NCBI RefSeq assembly: GCF_021234875.1
Contig: NZ_JAJQVM010000006.1
Location: forward strand, 1-64,000
Origin: Marinibactrum halimedae
GTDB taxonomy: Bacteria > Pseudomonadota > Gammaproteobacteria > Pseudomonadales > Cellvibrionaceae
Direction of reading: 5' to 3'
Length of the DNA stretch: 64,000 nucleotides
Position 1 is the first letter of the stretch. Every line of letters begins with the position of its first letter. Positions 29,197 to 38,600 of the stretch are shown piece after piece. The position numbers were made by a program, and so were the translations under genes. The notes beneath the pieces were generated by a model. That model saw only the letters and a list, made by a program, of their open reading frames with translations, made no database searches and was not told where the DNA came from.

Positions 29197-29457
29197 AGGG
29201 TTTTAACTTAAATGGAGTGACATAAAAGTGCCTTATTCCAAGTATTGATTTTCATGATGTCATGGAAATTAATACCACTAAAAAAACGACTTACAGAAAC
29301 AACGCTTAAAAGAATAACGCTGGATTAAATGCTGTTTATTTAAATACAGAAAATTAAAGCACCGTACACATAAGGACGGATTGATCTCGCAATGGACTGT
29401 TGTGGGTGATACCAATAACAATTCGAATTAAAAAAAGATACATAAAGGATAAACTCT

Positions 29458-32208
29458 ATGATCAATATCAATCTTAAATCCCTGGTCGATAAAATGTCAC
29501 CGACCTTGCGTGACAGCCTTGAAGGTGCCGCCGGCCTCTGTATCACACACACTCACTACAATGTGGAAATTGAGCACTGGCTGTTAAAGCTCTTAGACAA
29601 CAGCGATAATGATTTAAATTCGTTGCTCAAAAAGCACGACATCCACTTACCGGCCATGGCCAGAGAACTGGCCGCCGGCATTGCAAAATTTAAAACCGGC
29701 AGCAGCCGCCCAGCCTCCCTCTCCCCTAATATTGTCGATGCCAGTAAAAATGCCTGGATGTTGGCCTCCGTTGAGTTTCAACAAAGCACCGTCACCTCGG
29801 CCCATTTATTGGCTGCCCTGATTTTGGATGATGTCTCACGTCATGAGTTACTGAAAAGCTGCCCTGAATTAAAAAATATTGCACCAGAATCCATTCGCGA
29901 AACCGCTCGCAGTGTGTATGGTTCAAGCTCTGAATCCGCCGCTGCCGTATCCAGTACTGATGCAACCGTTGCTGGTGGCAATGAAAATATCAAAGCTTCG
30001 AAAACCCCCAGCCTTGACAAGTACACCGTGAATTTAACAGAGCGCGCGAAAAAAGGAGAAATCGACCCGGTACTCGGTCGCGATGAAGAAATTCGTCAGT
30101 GTATCGATATTCTTACTCGCCGCCGCCAGAACAATCCCATCCTTACCGGTGAAGCAGGTGTGGGCAAAACCGCTGTAGTAGAAGGTTTTGCGTTGCGTGT
30201 GGCCGAAAACGATGTACCCACGCCATTGCAAGGCGTTATTGTTCGCACGCTAGATTTAGGACTATTGCAAGCTGGCGCCAGTGTAAAAGGCGAGTTTGAA
30301 AATCGTTTAAAATCCGTCATTGAAGAAGTAAAAGCCTCCATCACCCCCATCATCATGTTTATTGATGAAGCCCACACCATGATTGGCGCAGGCGGAAAAG
30401 AAGGCCAAGGGGATGCGGCAAACTTATTGAAACCCGCGCTGGCTCGCGGTGAATTACGCACCATCGCTGCCACCACTTGGGCAGAATACAAAAAATATTT
30501 TGAGCGCGACCCGGCCCTTACCCGTCGCTTTCAGGTGGTGAAAGTAGAAGAACCAGACGAAGAAAAAGCCATCGATATGATGCGCGGTATCTCACCCAGC
30601 TTACAAAATCATCATAAAGTGCGCATTTTGGATGAAGCCGTTGTTGCCTCTGTCAAATTGTCTCATCGTTATATTCCAGGCCGTCAATTACCAGATAAGT
30701 CCGTTAGCTTATTAGATACAGCCTGTGCTCGTGTTGCCTTAAGCCAATCGTCTACCCCTTCTGCCATGGAAAATGCCCAGCGCCGAATTGAGACCGCGCA
30801 ACGCACCATTGATAAATTACAGCGCGAAAATATCGCCACCGGCGAACACGAAGAAACGTTGTCGGCACTGAACGATGAAAAAGCCAACGCCGAAGCGTTG
30901 CTTGAAACCCTCACGGCGCAACGCGAAGAAGAAAACACGGTTATTACCGAACTGAAAGCGGTATACGATCAAATTGATCAACACTACAACCAGCTCAACG
31001 GCGAGACGGTAGAGAACGACACCACAAACAGTGAAGACACCACAGACAGCGAAAACGCATCTGACACTGCCGAACCTGAAACTCAAGAGGAAAGCAGCGC
31101 CGCAGCCGACATCGACCTACCCGCTCTGCAAGCTCAGTTAAAAACCTTGCAAGAAAAGTTGGCCTCGATTCAAGGTGAATCGCCGTTAATGCAGCCCAAC
31201 GTAGATGAACAAGCCATTGCCGAAGTCATCGCAAACTGGACCGGTATTCCCGTAGGGAAAATGGTCTCTGACGAAATTACGAACATTCAAAATTTAGCAA
31301 GCCGACTCGAAGAGCGTGTCATTGGTCAACCTCACGCCCTACAAGCCATTGCCCAAGCGGTACAGACCTCACGGGCAGGCCTGACCGACCCAAGAAAGCC
31401 AGTGGGGGTATTCCTGTTTTGTGGCACCAGTGGCGTGGGTAAAACCGAAACCGCGCTGGCATTGGCCGATCAACTCTTCGGCGGAGAGCAAAACATTACC
31501 GTCATTAACATGTCGGAATTTAAAGAAGAGCACAAAGTCTCTATGCTGTTAGGCTCACCTCCAGGGTATGTGGGTTACGGTGAAGGCGGCGTATTAACCG
31601 AAGCCGCTCGCCGGAAACCGTATTCGGTGATTTTGCTGGATGAAATGGAAAAAGCCCACCCGGGTGTACAGGACGTGTTCTACAACTTATTTGATAAAGG
31701 CACCATCAAAGATGGCGAAGGTCGTGATATCGACTTTAAGAACACTGTTATCATTATGACCTCCAATGCCGGTGAAGACGCCATTCGCGCCATCATGCAA
31801 CAAGTGGAAGAAAAACCCGAACCAGAGGTTTTACTCGACAACATTCGCCCACACTTGCTGCAACACTTTAAGCCGGCCTTCCTTGGTCGCGCCAACGTCA
31901 TTTCCTACTACCCGTTGGAAGACGACGACTTAATGAAAATTGCGCAAATTAATTTGCGTAAAATCGAAAAGCGTGTGCGCAATCATTACGGTGCATCGTT
32001 CGATTATCATGAAGACGTGTTACTGCACATTGTGGCGCGCTGCCAAGAGTCAGACATTGGCGCACGGAATATCGAAAATATTCTTAATAAAACCCTTCTG
32101 CCCGAATTAGCATCAGAATGTTTGAATGCCATGGCGAATGAAGCACCGATCAATCACGTTGCCATCGGCGTCTCGGAAGAAGGCGAATTTAACTATACGT
32201 TAAGTTAA
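29458..32208 (+). CDS. clpV: T6SS sheath-recycling AAA+ ATPase TssH (ClpV)
   Basis: Disassembles contracted sheaths. 916 residues: Clp N-terminal repeats (about 10-155), first AAA+ module with Walker A GEAGVGKT (231-238) and MFIDEAHTM, a middle coiled-coil region, and a second AAA+ module with GTSGVGKT (about 655-662) and VILLDEMEKAHP. An unusual acidic Thr/Ser/Glu-rich insert (about 520-550, GETVENDTTNSEDTTDSE) interrupts the middle domain. AAAGGA precedes the ATG. It lies 261 bp after tssG and 153 bp before the TssB-TssC fusion gene. Confidence 0.96.
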   Translation: MININLKSLVDKMSPTLRDSLEGAAGLCITHTHYNVEIEHWLLKLLDNSDNDLNSLLKKHDIHLPAMARELAAGIAKFKTGSSRPASLSPNIVDASKNAWMLASVEFQQSTVTSAHLLAALILDDVSRHELLKSCPELKNIAPESIRETARSVYGSSSESAAAVSSTDATVAGGNENIKASKTPSLDKYTVNLTERAKKGEIDPVLGRDEEIRQCIDILTRRRQNNPILTGEAGVGKTAVVEGFALRVAENDVPTPLQGVIVRTLDLGLLQAGASVKGEFENRLKSVIEEVKASITPIIMFIDEAHTMIGAGGKEGQGDAANLLKPALARGELRTIAATTWAEYKKYFERDPALTRRFQVVKVEEPDEEKAIDMMRGISPSLQNHHKVRILDEAVVASVKLSHRYIPGRQLPDKSVSLLDTACARVALSQSSTPSAMENAQRRIETAQRTIDKLQRENIATGEHEETLSALNDEKANAEALLETLTAQREEENTVITELKAVYDQIDQHYNQLNGETVENDTTNSEDTTDSENASDTAEPETQEESSAAADIDLPALQAQLKTLQEKLASIQGESPLMQPNVDEQAIAEVIANWTGIPVGKMVSDEITNIQNLASRLEERVIGQPHALQAIAQAVQTSRAGLTDPRKPVGVFLFCGTSGVGKTETALALADQLFGGEQNITVINMSEFKEEHKVSMLLGSPPGYVGYGEGGVLTEAARRKPYSVILLDEMEKAHPGVQDVFYNLFDKGTIKDGEGRDIDFKNTVIIMTSNAGEDAIRAIMQQVEEKPEPEVLLDNIRPHLLQHFKPAFLGRANVISYYPLEDDDLMKIAQINLRKIEKRVRNHYGASFDYHEDVLLHIVARCQESDIGARNIENILNKTLLPELASECLNAMANEAPINHVAIGVSEEGEFNYTLS

Positions 32209-32361
32209 TTCCTTTACCCCACACTCAACGGAACTGCACCCATGGAGATGAATATGAATAGCAACATGAATCTCCATCGGGCCGCTTCCCTGAAACGAAA
32301 CTTCACTTTCACTGTACCGGGACTTTCCGGTTAGTCAGTGCCAACCGCCAAGGAATTAATC

Positions 32362-33894
32362 ATGTCTCGCGCCACCACCACTGCATCCAGCACGTTTTCA
32401 TCGGGTGACGAACAAAGCCCCACCCCAATTAACACACCCGTCCTTAAAGTTGCCATACTGGGTGATTTTAGTGGTCGTCAAAATCAGGGGCTGTGTGAAC
32501 CAGAAACCATTGCCACTCGCACGATATACCACCTGAATAAAGATAATTTCGACAATATTTTCAATCGCATGAAAGTCCGCTTGCAATTGCCTTTCATGGA
32601 TAACACCATCGAGTTTTTCGAATTTGACGATTTACACCCAGACTACCTATACAGCCGTGTACCGTTATTTGAGCGCTTTATTGAACTGCAAAAACAATTA
32701 CTGACTCCATCCCAATTTGATACGGCTGCCCGAGAAATCCAAAGCTGGGCGCACTACGAAGCGCCGAAAGCAGAAGCGGCTCCGAATACCGACAATACCG
32801 ATGCGGCAGCAACGGCCTCTCACAGTAGTGATTCGTTATTAGATACCCTGTTAGGCAATAGCCAAGCGGTGCAGTCTTCATTGGAAACCACCGAGCAAAA
32901 AATCAGTGCCCTGATTAAAAGTATTGTTTCCCCTTATGTGGAGTCTCAAGACGACCCTCGGCAAGATGCCTTACTCGACGCCCTTCTCGCAGCCACCAAT
33001 GAATCCATGCGTAAAATCATGCATCAAAGTGATTTTCAATCATTAGAATCCAGTTGGCGCGCCATTTATTTTCTTCTCCGCCGTTTAGAAAGCAGTGAAC
33101 TCGTGCAACTGCATTTAATTGATGTGAGCAAAGAAGAACTGCTGGCCGATTTGGAAGCCGCTGATGGGGATTTAGAAAACGCCGGTATTTTCAAACGCTT
33201 GGTCAGCACCCAAACCAGTTACGGTGAACGCCCCTTCAACCTAGTTCTTGGTGATTTCTATGTGGAAGATACCATTGCAGATATTGGCCTGATGATTGAT
33301 TTGGCCACCATTGCCGAAGCCACACAAGGGGTATTCGTCGGAGGCGCCAGCAGTAAAATTGCCGGCTGTCCAACCCTGGCCGGCTCAACCGACCCCGACG
33401 ACTGGTACTACCCGCTTTCTGACGACTTTAAAGATGGCTGGAACGCCCTGCGTGAATACGACGCGACCGAACATACCATGCTCGTTGCGCCACGCTTTTT
33501 ACTGCGCCTGCCTTACGGCACACAAACCTCGACTATTGATTGTTTCGATTACGAAGAGTTGGCACAAGATGGCACCCACAAGTATTACTTATGGGGCAAC
33601 GGTGCCTATGCTGCAACACTGCTGTTGTGTGAAAACTATCTCGCTCATGGGCCAACCATGAGCCCGAGTCAACACACAACGCTGGGCAATATGCCACTGC
33701 ACGTGTTCAAGCAATATGAAAGTAATCACGTTAAACCCTGTGCAGAGGCTGTACTCACCGATACCAGTGCCAAAGTCTTTCGCCAAGCCGGCATCTGCGT
33801 CATGCGCTGCCCACAAAATCAGGATCACGTGATGATCCCGCATTTTATATCGCTGCATGAAGAAGGTATTTTAAAAGGCCCATGGAGAGCGTAA
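32362..33894 (+). CDS. TssB-TssC fusion, C-terminally truncated sheath-like protein
   Basis: 510 residues from ATG 32362 (AAGGA 7 bases upstream; an in-frame GTG at 32338 is less likely). Residues about 30-125 match TssB: VLKVAILGDFSG, LNKDNFDNIFNRMKVRLQL, FDDLHPDYLYSRVPLFERF. After an Ala/Thr/Ser-rich linker, residues about 205-510 match TssC: MRKIMHQSDFQSLESSWRAIYFLL, RPFNLVLGDFYV, APRFLLRLPYGTQT, YLWGNGAYAATLL. It stops at about the position of the TssC SVFFGAQ block, so the roughly 120-residue TssC C-terminus (DKVGS helix, YLKPW strand) is absent. It also has no ClpV-type N-terminal helix. It could cap or seed the sheath, sit in the baseplate, or be a regulator; I know of no characterised example. 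Last gene of the T6SS series. Confidence 0.85.
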   Translation: MSRATTTASSTFSSGDEQSPTPINTPVLKVAILGDFSGRQNQGLCEPETIATRTIYHLNKDNFDNIFNRMKVRLQLPFMDNTIEFFEFDDLHPDYLYSRVPLFERFIELQKQLLTPSQFDTAAREIQSWAHYEAPKAEAAPNTDNTDAAATASHSSDSLLDTLLGNSQAVQSSLETTEQKISALIKSIVSPYVESQDDPRQDALLDALLAATNESMRKIMHQSDFQSLESSWRAIYFLLRRLESSELVQLHLIDVSKEELLADLEAADGDLENAGIFKRLVSTQTSYGERPFNLVLGDFYVEDTIADIGLMIDLATIAEATQGVFVGGASSKIAGCPTLAGSTDPDDWYYPLSDDFKDGWNALREYDATEHTMLVAPRFLLRLPYGTQTSTIDCFDYEELAQDGTHKYYLWGNGAYAATLLLCENYLAHGPTMSPSQHTTLGNMPLHVFKQYESNHVKPCAEAVLTDTSAKVFRQAGICVMRCPQNQDHVMIPHFISLHEEGILKGPWRA

Positions 33895-33910
33895 TCCACG
33901 CTCTCTCTTC
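33885..33910 (+). terminator. Hairpin overlapping the stop codon of the fusion gene
   Basis: GAGAGCGT-AATCC-ACGCTCTC (33885-33905), perfect 8-bp stem, followed by the pyrimidine-rich TCTTC. The TAA stop (33892-33894) is partly in the loop. It plausibly terminates the T6SS operon, although the U-tract is imperfect. Confidence 0.5.
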
Positions 33911-33940
33911 TAATAACTCAAAAAGCGAAAGATAAGCACT

Positions 33941-33998
33941 TAGATCAAACATATAATGAAAAGCCTATGCTGCGTGCTTTTTTGAACTGTTTGATCTA
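33941..33998 (+). terminator. Nested long hairpin downstream of the T6SS
   Basis: Outer arms TAGATCAAACA (33941-33951) and TGTTTGATCTA (33988-33998) are perfect 11-bp complements. Inside them AAAAGC (33959-33964) pairs with GCTTTT (33976-33981), followed by more T. The inner hairpin resembles a Rho-independent terminator. The outer repeat could extend it, or be a protein-binding site or a structured small RNA. Confidence 0.4.
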
Positions 33999-34410
33999 TA
34001 AAATTTACTTTTTATTCTATTTCAGAATCATCTAGATTCAACCCACTTTTATATCACCCCATTAAGCAATTCTCTCCGCCATTTAAGCAACTCTCTCTGC
34101 TATCGATCTCAGTTAATTCATCCTTCGGATTTTAAACGTTCGAATCGTACATTTGATTGAAAGCGTTTTTCATTTTTATTATTTTAAATGGCACGATTTT
34201 GCAACCAATCACAAATAAAGCGGGCAAGATCACTCTATTAACGTGGTTTGATTAGCATCTTTAAAAGCCATATTTCAAATAAAATAAATTTTTCTAAAAA
34301 CACTTTATTATAAGAGCTGAATCGTTATAAAGGATCAATCCGAGTGAATTGATGGCTGCTACATGAAGTGATAAGCTCAGATTGGTTTTTGAACATTTTT
34401 ATAAAACCTA

Positions 34411-34490
34411 TACGACACAAGATAAGTACGAAACAAAAATTAGTACGAAACAAAATTAGTACGACATAAAATTAGCACGACAAGATAACT
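34411..34490. repeat. 16-bp tandem array upstream of the sulfotransferase
   Basis: Five units start at 34411, 34427 (17 bp), 34444, 34460 and 34476. The best copies read TACGAAACAAAATTAG. Non-coding. It ends 67 bases before the sulfotransferase start and probably lies in its promoter or leader. Confidence 0.9.
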
Positions 34491-34557
34491 GTGGAGTAAG
34501 CATCATAGCTTTTTTCTTTTAAACAAGAAGACCATTTTGATTACACAGGAGAATCTA

Positions 34558-35517
34558 ATGGTGGACGCGCAAAACTCAACTGTAACGGATTGCCCTATCT
34601 TTGTAGTTGGACCATTACGCTCAGGCACAACCATGCTCAGGCTAATGCTAGATCATCACCCAGACATGAATATTTTTGGGGAGTTCGAATGTGCTGTCTC
34701 AGAAGCCATTAATAATCAATGGCCATCGATAGAGCATTATCATGCGTTTTTAAAAACCGACCGTGAATTTGCAGATATGAAATTATCGGTCGACTCCACA
34801 TTGAATTATGAACAATTAGTAAAAAGTTTTCTTAGGCAACAGTACCTGAGAAACCCTGTTAAAAAAGTGGGCGCTTCCGTACATTCACGTATGGATATGC
34901 TTCCCAAAATCTGGCCACAAGCTAAGTTTATTCATCTCCTTCGAGACCCAAGAGATGTTGCCAAATCGTGTATCGGTATGGGCTGGGTAGGCAATGTACA
35001 TGAAGGCACTCAATACTGGATTAAACCTGAGAGACATTGGGAAGCATTGGAAAAAAGCATCCCAGAATCGCAACGATACACCGTACGCTATGAAGACCTC
35101 GTTGCCGAACCCGAAAAAGAATTAAGCAAAATTTGTGACTTTATCGGTGTACCCTATTCCGATGAAATGCTGAACTTGGAAAAAGACACGACATACAGCA
35201 GACCAGATGCTCGCTATGCCAATCAATGGAAGAAGAAACTCACCCCTAAGCAAATTTCACACGTTGAATATCAATGCCATGAAATGATGCGCACCCGAGG
35301 ATACGACATCGCCAGTGATAAGATAGAGAAGCCCTCTATGCTGGAAATGCTGAAAATTCAAATGCAGAGTCGGCTCTATCGCATCTCATTCAATGTGAAA
35401 CGTTGGGGGTTTTCACTATGGTTGCTGTTCATTATCAGTAAACGCCTGGGGTTAAAATCCCTTAAAGACTCGTGCCAATTACGCATTAACAAAATCACTG
35501 TACGCTATTTAAAATAA
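34558..35517 (+). CDS. PAPS-dependent sulfotransferase family protein
   Basis: Transfers a sulfuryl group from PAPS to an unidentified acceptor. 319 residues from ATG 34558, preceded by AGGAG at 6-7 bases (a TTG at 34537 is an unlikely alternative). The 5'-phosphosulfate loop is clear, VVGPLRSGTTMLRLML (about 17-32, Arg21-Ser-Gly-Thr-Thr), and the 3'-phosphate site is LLRDPRDVAKS. The later YEDLVAEPEKELSKICDFIGVP block is typical of bacterial Sulfotransfer_3 proteins. The C-terminus has a hydrophobic patch (WGFSLWLLFIIS) that may touch the membrane. It has no operon partner, so the acceptor cannot be inferred. Confidence 0.88.
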   Translation: MVDAQNSTVTDCPIFVVGPLRSGTTMLRLMLDHHPDMNIFGEFECAVSEAINNQWPSIEHYHAFLKTDREFADMKLSVDSTLNYEQLVKSFLRQQYLRNPVKKVGASVHSRMDMLPKIWPQAKFIHLLRDPRDVAKSCIGMGWVGNVHEGTQYWIKPERHWEALEKSIPESQRYTVRYEDLVAEPEKELSKICDFIGVPYSDEMLNLEKDTTYSRPDARYANQWKKKLTPKQISHVEYQCHEMMRTRGYDIASDKIEKPSMLEMLKIQMQSRLYRISFNVKRWGFSLWLLFIISKRLGLKSLKDSCQLRINKITVRYLK

Positions 35518-35535
35518 CATTGGAGAATGGCAATA

Positions 35536-35610
35536 CGGTTAATAGTAAGAGTCTTAACAGCAATAGCCTTAACAACAACACTTTTAATAGCAATACTTTT
35601 AAAAGCTGCA
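35536..35610. repeat. 15-bp non-coding tandem array after the sulfotransferase
   Basis: Five diverged 15-bp units begin at 35536, 35551, 35566, 35581 and 35596, such as GTCTTAACAGCAATA and GCCTTAACAACAACA. It lies between convergent genes and is not in a plausible reading frame, yet keeps a 15-bp period. The core TTAACAACA recurs in the array at 59961-60050. Confidence 0.8.
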
Positions 35611-35632
35611 AAGAATATTAAGGCATTTGCAC

Positions 35633-38600
35633 CTAGTGATGGTAGTTAATAAACTCCTCAAAAGGCAAAGGCTTACCCAATAGAAAACCTTGAAAGGCAT
35701 CCACTTCCAAGGTTTTCAAACAATTGTACTGGTCATCCTTCTCAACCCCTTCTGCAATAACATTCAAATCCAACAAATGAGCGACCTCTTTAACGGAACT
35801 CACGATAGCCCGATTCACAGGGTCTGAAGTAATATTTTCAATAAATGACATATCAATCTTAACAGAATCTATCGGCAACTCTCTTAAATACGACAAAGAA
35901 CTCATTCCCGTACCAAAATCATCCAGCGAAAACCGAAATCCAAGCGATCGGGCTTTTGACATAAATTCACGAGCCTTAACAAGATTAGACACAGCAGCAG
36001 TCTCTGTAATCTCAAAAGATATATTTTCTGCGGGAATATTATACTCTTCCACCAATTCGGATATTAAGTGCAAATAGGCCACATCCGTAATTGTATGCGC
36101 AGATAAATTAATATGTAAACGAGGAAATGTTTGACCCGCACTACTGTTATAATATTGAGCAGTACTTTTTAAAGTATTCTCAACCACCCAGCTATCAATA
36201 CGATTAATTAAGCCAAACCGCTCTGCCGCTGGAAGAAAACGTCCCGGCAACAAAAATTCACCTTTTTTGTTAAACATTCGAATCAGCACCTCCCAAGAAT
36301 AAATCTCTTTCGTGCTCACTTCACGAATAGGATGAAAGTACAATCGGAACAAATCATTTTCAATGGCTTCATTGATATCGGAAATGCTACGCATTTGCAA
36401 ACGCTGCGTTTCTAAAACCTCGTTGTCATTACTGTGCACCTGAATTGAATTTCTGCCCATTTCTTTGGCTGCATAACAAGCCGCATCCGCATCACTGAGA
36501 ACTTCAGAAATTTGATTAACATTTTGGTTAATACTCACCAATCCAATACTGACACCAACTCGAAATATTTTATCTTCCCAAGCAAACCGATATTCACGTA
36601 TTTTTTGCTGTAACTTGTAAGCAATAGCTTCTGCGCCAGAGATTGAGCAACCATTTAGCAATACCGCAAATTCATCCCCCCCCAACCTTGCCAACGTATC
36701 CCTGGAGCGTAACATTTCACTCATTAATTGAGATAATTGCTTGAGCAATTGATCACCGGCTAAATGACCACAAGTATCATTAATCACCTTGAATTGATCC
36801 AAATCCAAATAAAGTAAAGAAGACTCGGTTCCATCTCGTTTCGACGAGAGAATACAACGCTCTAAACGCACCTCCATTTCATCGCGATTTACCAAACCTG
36901 TGAGCGCATCGTGAGTACTCTGCCATTTCAAACGTTCTAACTGTGCTTGCTTTTCACTCACATCACGAAGGGTAATAACACTTCCTGTAATAACACCGTC
37001 AGTACAAACATCGTCAGTACAAGCACCGTCAGTACAAACACCGTCAGTACAAGCACCGTCAGTACAAGCACCGTCAGTACAAGCACCGTCAACAACAGTG
37101 AGGTCAGTCAAACTGGAAGATTTCAGCGGCACAATAGAAAATTCAATATAAATATTTTTCCCGTATTGCGTTTTTAATGTAAAGGGCCTTGACGATTTTA
37201 AACAGGGTTCATCCTCATCATGACAACGATGAATAAGTTCTTCAATATCAACGACGTCGCCCTCTTCCTCAATCAAATGCAAGCGCTTAGTGAGCTTTTT
37301 CCCCAGCATGTCATCGCTTTCCCTTTCCATCAGTTGCAATGCAGCAGGATTAATGTACTCCACCACATGCTCCGCATTGAGACGCACTACCCCCTCCGAC
37401 ACCAATTCCAGTGTCGTTTGCGCCTGAGTTTTTTCCACGCTTAAGGCATACTGTGAACGTGTAAAATCTGTAGTATCGTAAAAAATGATGGTGTAGCCGT
37501 CAAAATAGCCACTCGCATTAGTATAAGGAGAAATTTGACACTGATAGTAACGATTGGCAATCTCAACCTCAATACATTGCGTCGCCAATGCTTCTTTTGC
37601 ACGTTCAATAAAGGGTTGAAAATCGGGTATGCTACTTTTCCACTGTATCGCAAAAAATAAATCATCAATCTTAATTTTTTTGGCATCAAACAATACCGCA
37701 CACTTACGGGTAAAGCGCTGAATTCGATAGTCAGTGTTGATTAAAAAAAAGGGGATATCCAGCGATTCTTGAATATTATTCAAATCACTCGACATTCTTG
37801 ACTGTTCAGCACTCTTTATAGAATACTCTTCATTTACCGTGATTAATTCTTCATTCGTCGACTGCAACTCTTCGTTAACCGTTTGCAGCTCTTCATTAGT
37901 ACTTTGGTATTCTTCATTAGACGATTGCAACTCTTCATTATAGACTTGCAGTTGCTCATTGGCAGATTCCAACTCTTCAATCACCGTCTGTAGATTTTCA
38001 CGGGTAGCATTAAGCTCATGCTCCATTTGAAGAAGAGACGACTCACCCTCACCTTGGACAATTTGACTTACCTCACTGGCCGCCACTTTGAGGTAAGATA
38101 CACACACCAAATTATCGTATGCACCCTTTAAAGGGCGAACAGATAAACGAATACAAATTGGCTTTCCTTCAATAGGTAAATATTGTGATACACCATTACA
38201 CACCTCTCCTGTTTGACGAACCCGATAAACCAAGGCTCGACACTCAGCACGTAATGGAGGAGAAATCATTTCAAACAAATCGGTATTCACAAAGCCGCCT
38301 TTACTGGAAATAATAGGCAAATAATCTCCATGGGCATAAATCATCGCATTTTTACTGTCTACCACAATTGAGGCAGGAATAAAACTCATATTCAATGACT
38401 TAAGAATCGAGCGTTCTTTATCTAGGGTGTTGGCTCTAGTGATAGATTCACCCACCAATGGTTTTACATCCCTTTGCCTTAAAGAAGAAATAACAAGCCC
38501 AGCTGCATCGTTTTGTTTTTTTTGAAATACTTTATCTCCTTTACTGACCACCCCAAATAATTCATGACCAGATACATCCTCTGAACAACCTAAAAACAGC

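Larger units (their letters stand above)
33895..34557. other. AT-rich gap between the T6SS and the sulfotransferase
   Basis: 663 bp with no gene. It contains a nested inverted repeat (33941-33998), a 20-21 bp tandem duplication (34061-34101, ATTAAGCAATTCTCTCCGCC-like) and a 16-bp array (34411-34490). A sigma-54-like TGGCACG-ATTT-TGCA at 34189 has one base too few between its conserved GG and GC. Confidence 0.6.

Noticed and set aside
34189-34203. Sigma-54-like site TGGCACG-ATTT-TGCA upstream of the sulfotransferase
   Set aside because: The spacing between the invariant GG and GC is one base too short, and the site lies more than 350 bp from the gene.
36994-37098. TDGAC array read as evidence of a transposon or cas-like insertion in the signalling gene
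   Set aside because: The units are exact 15-bp multiples, in frame, with no target duplication or inverted ends; simple tandem expansion explains it.
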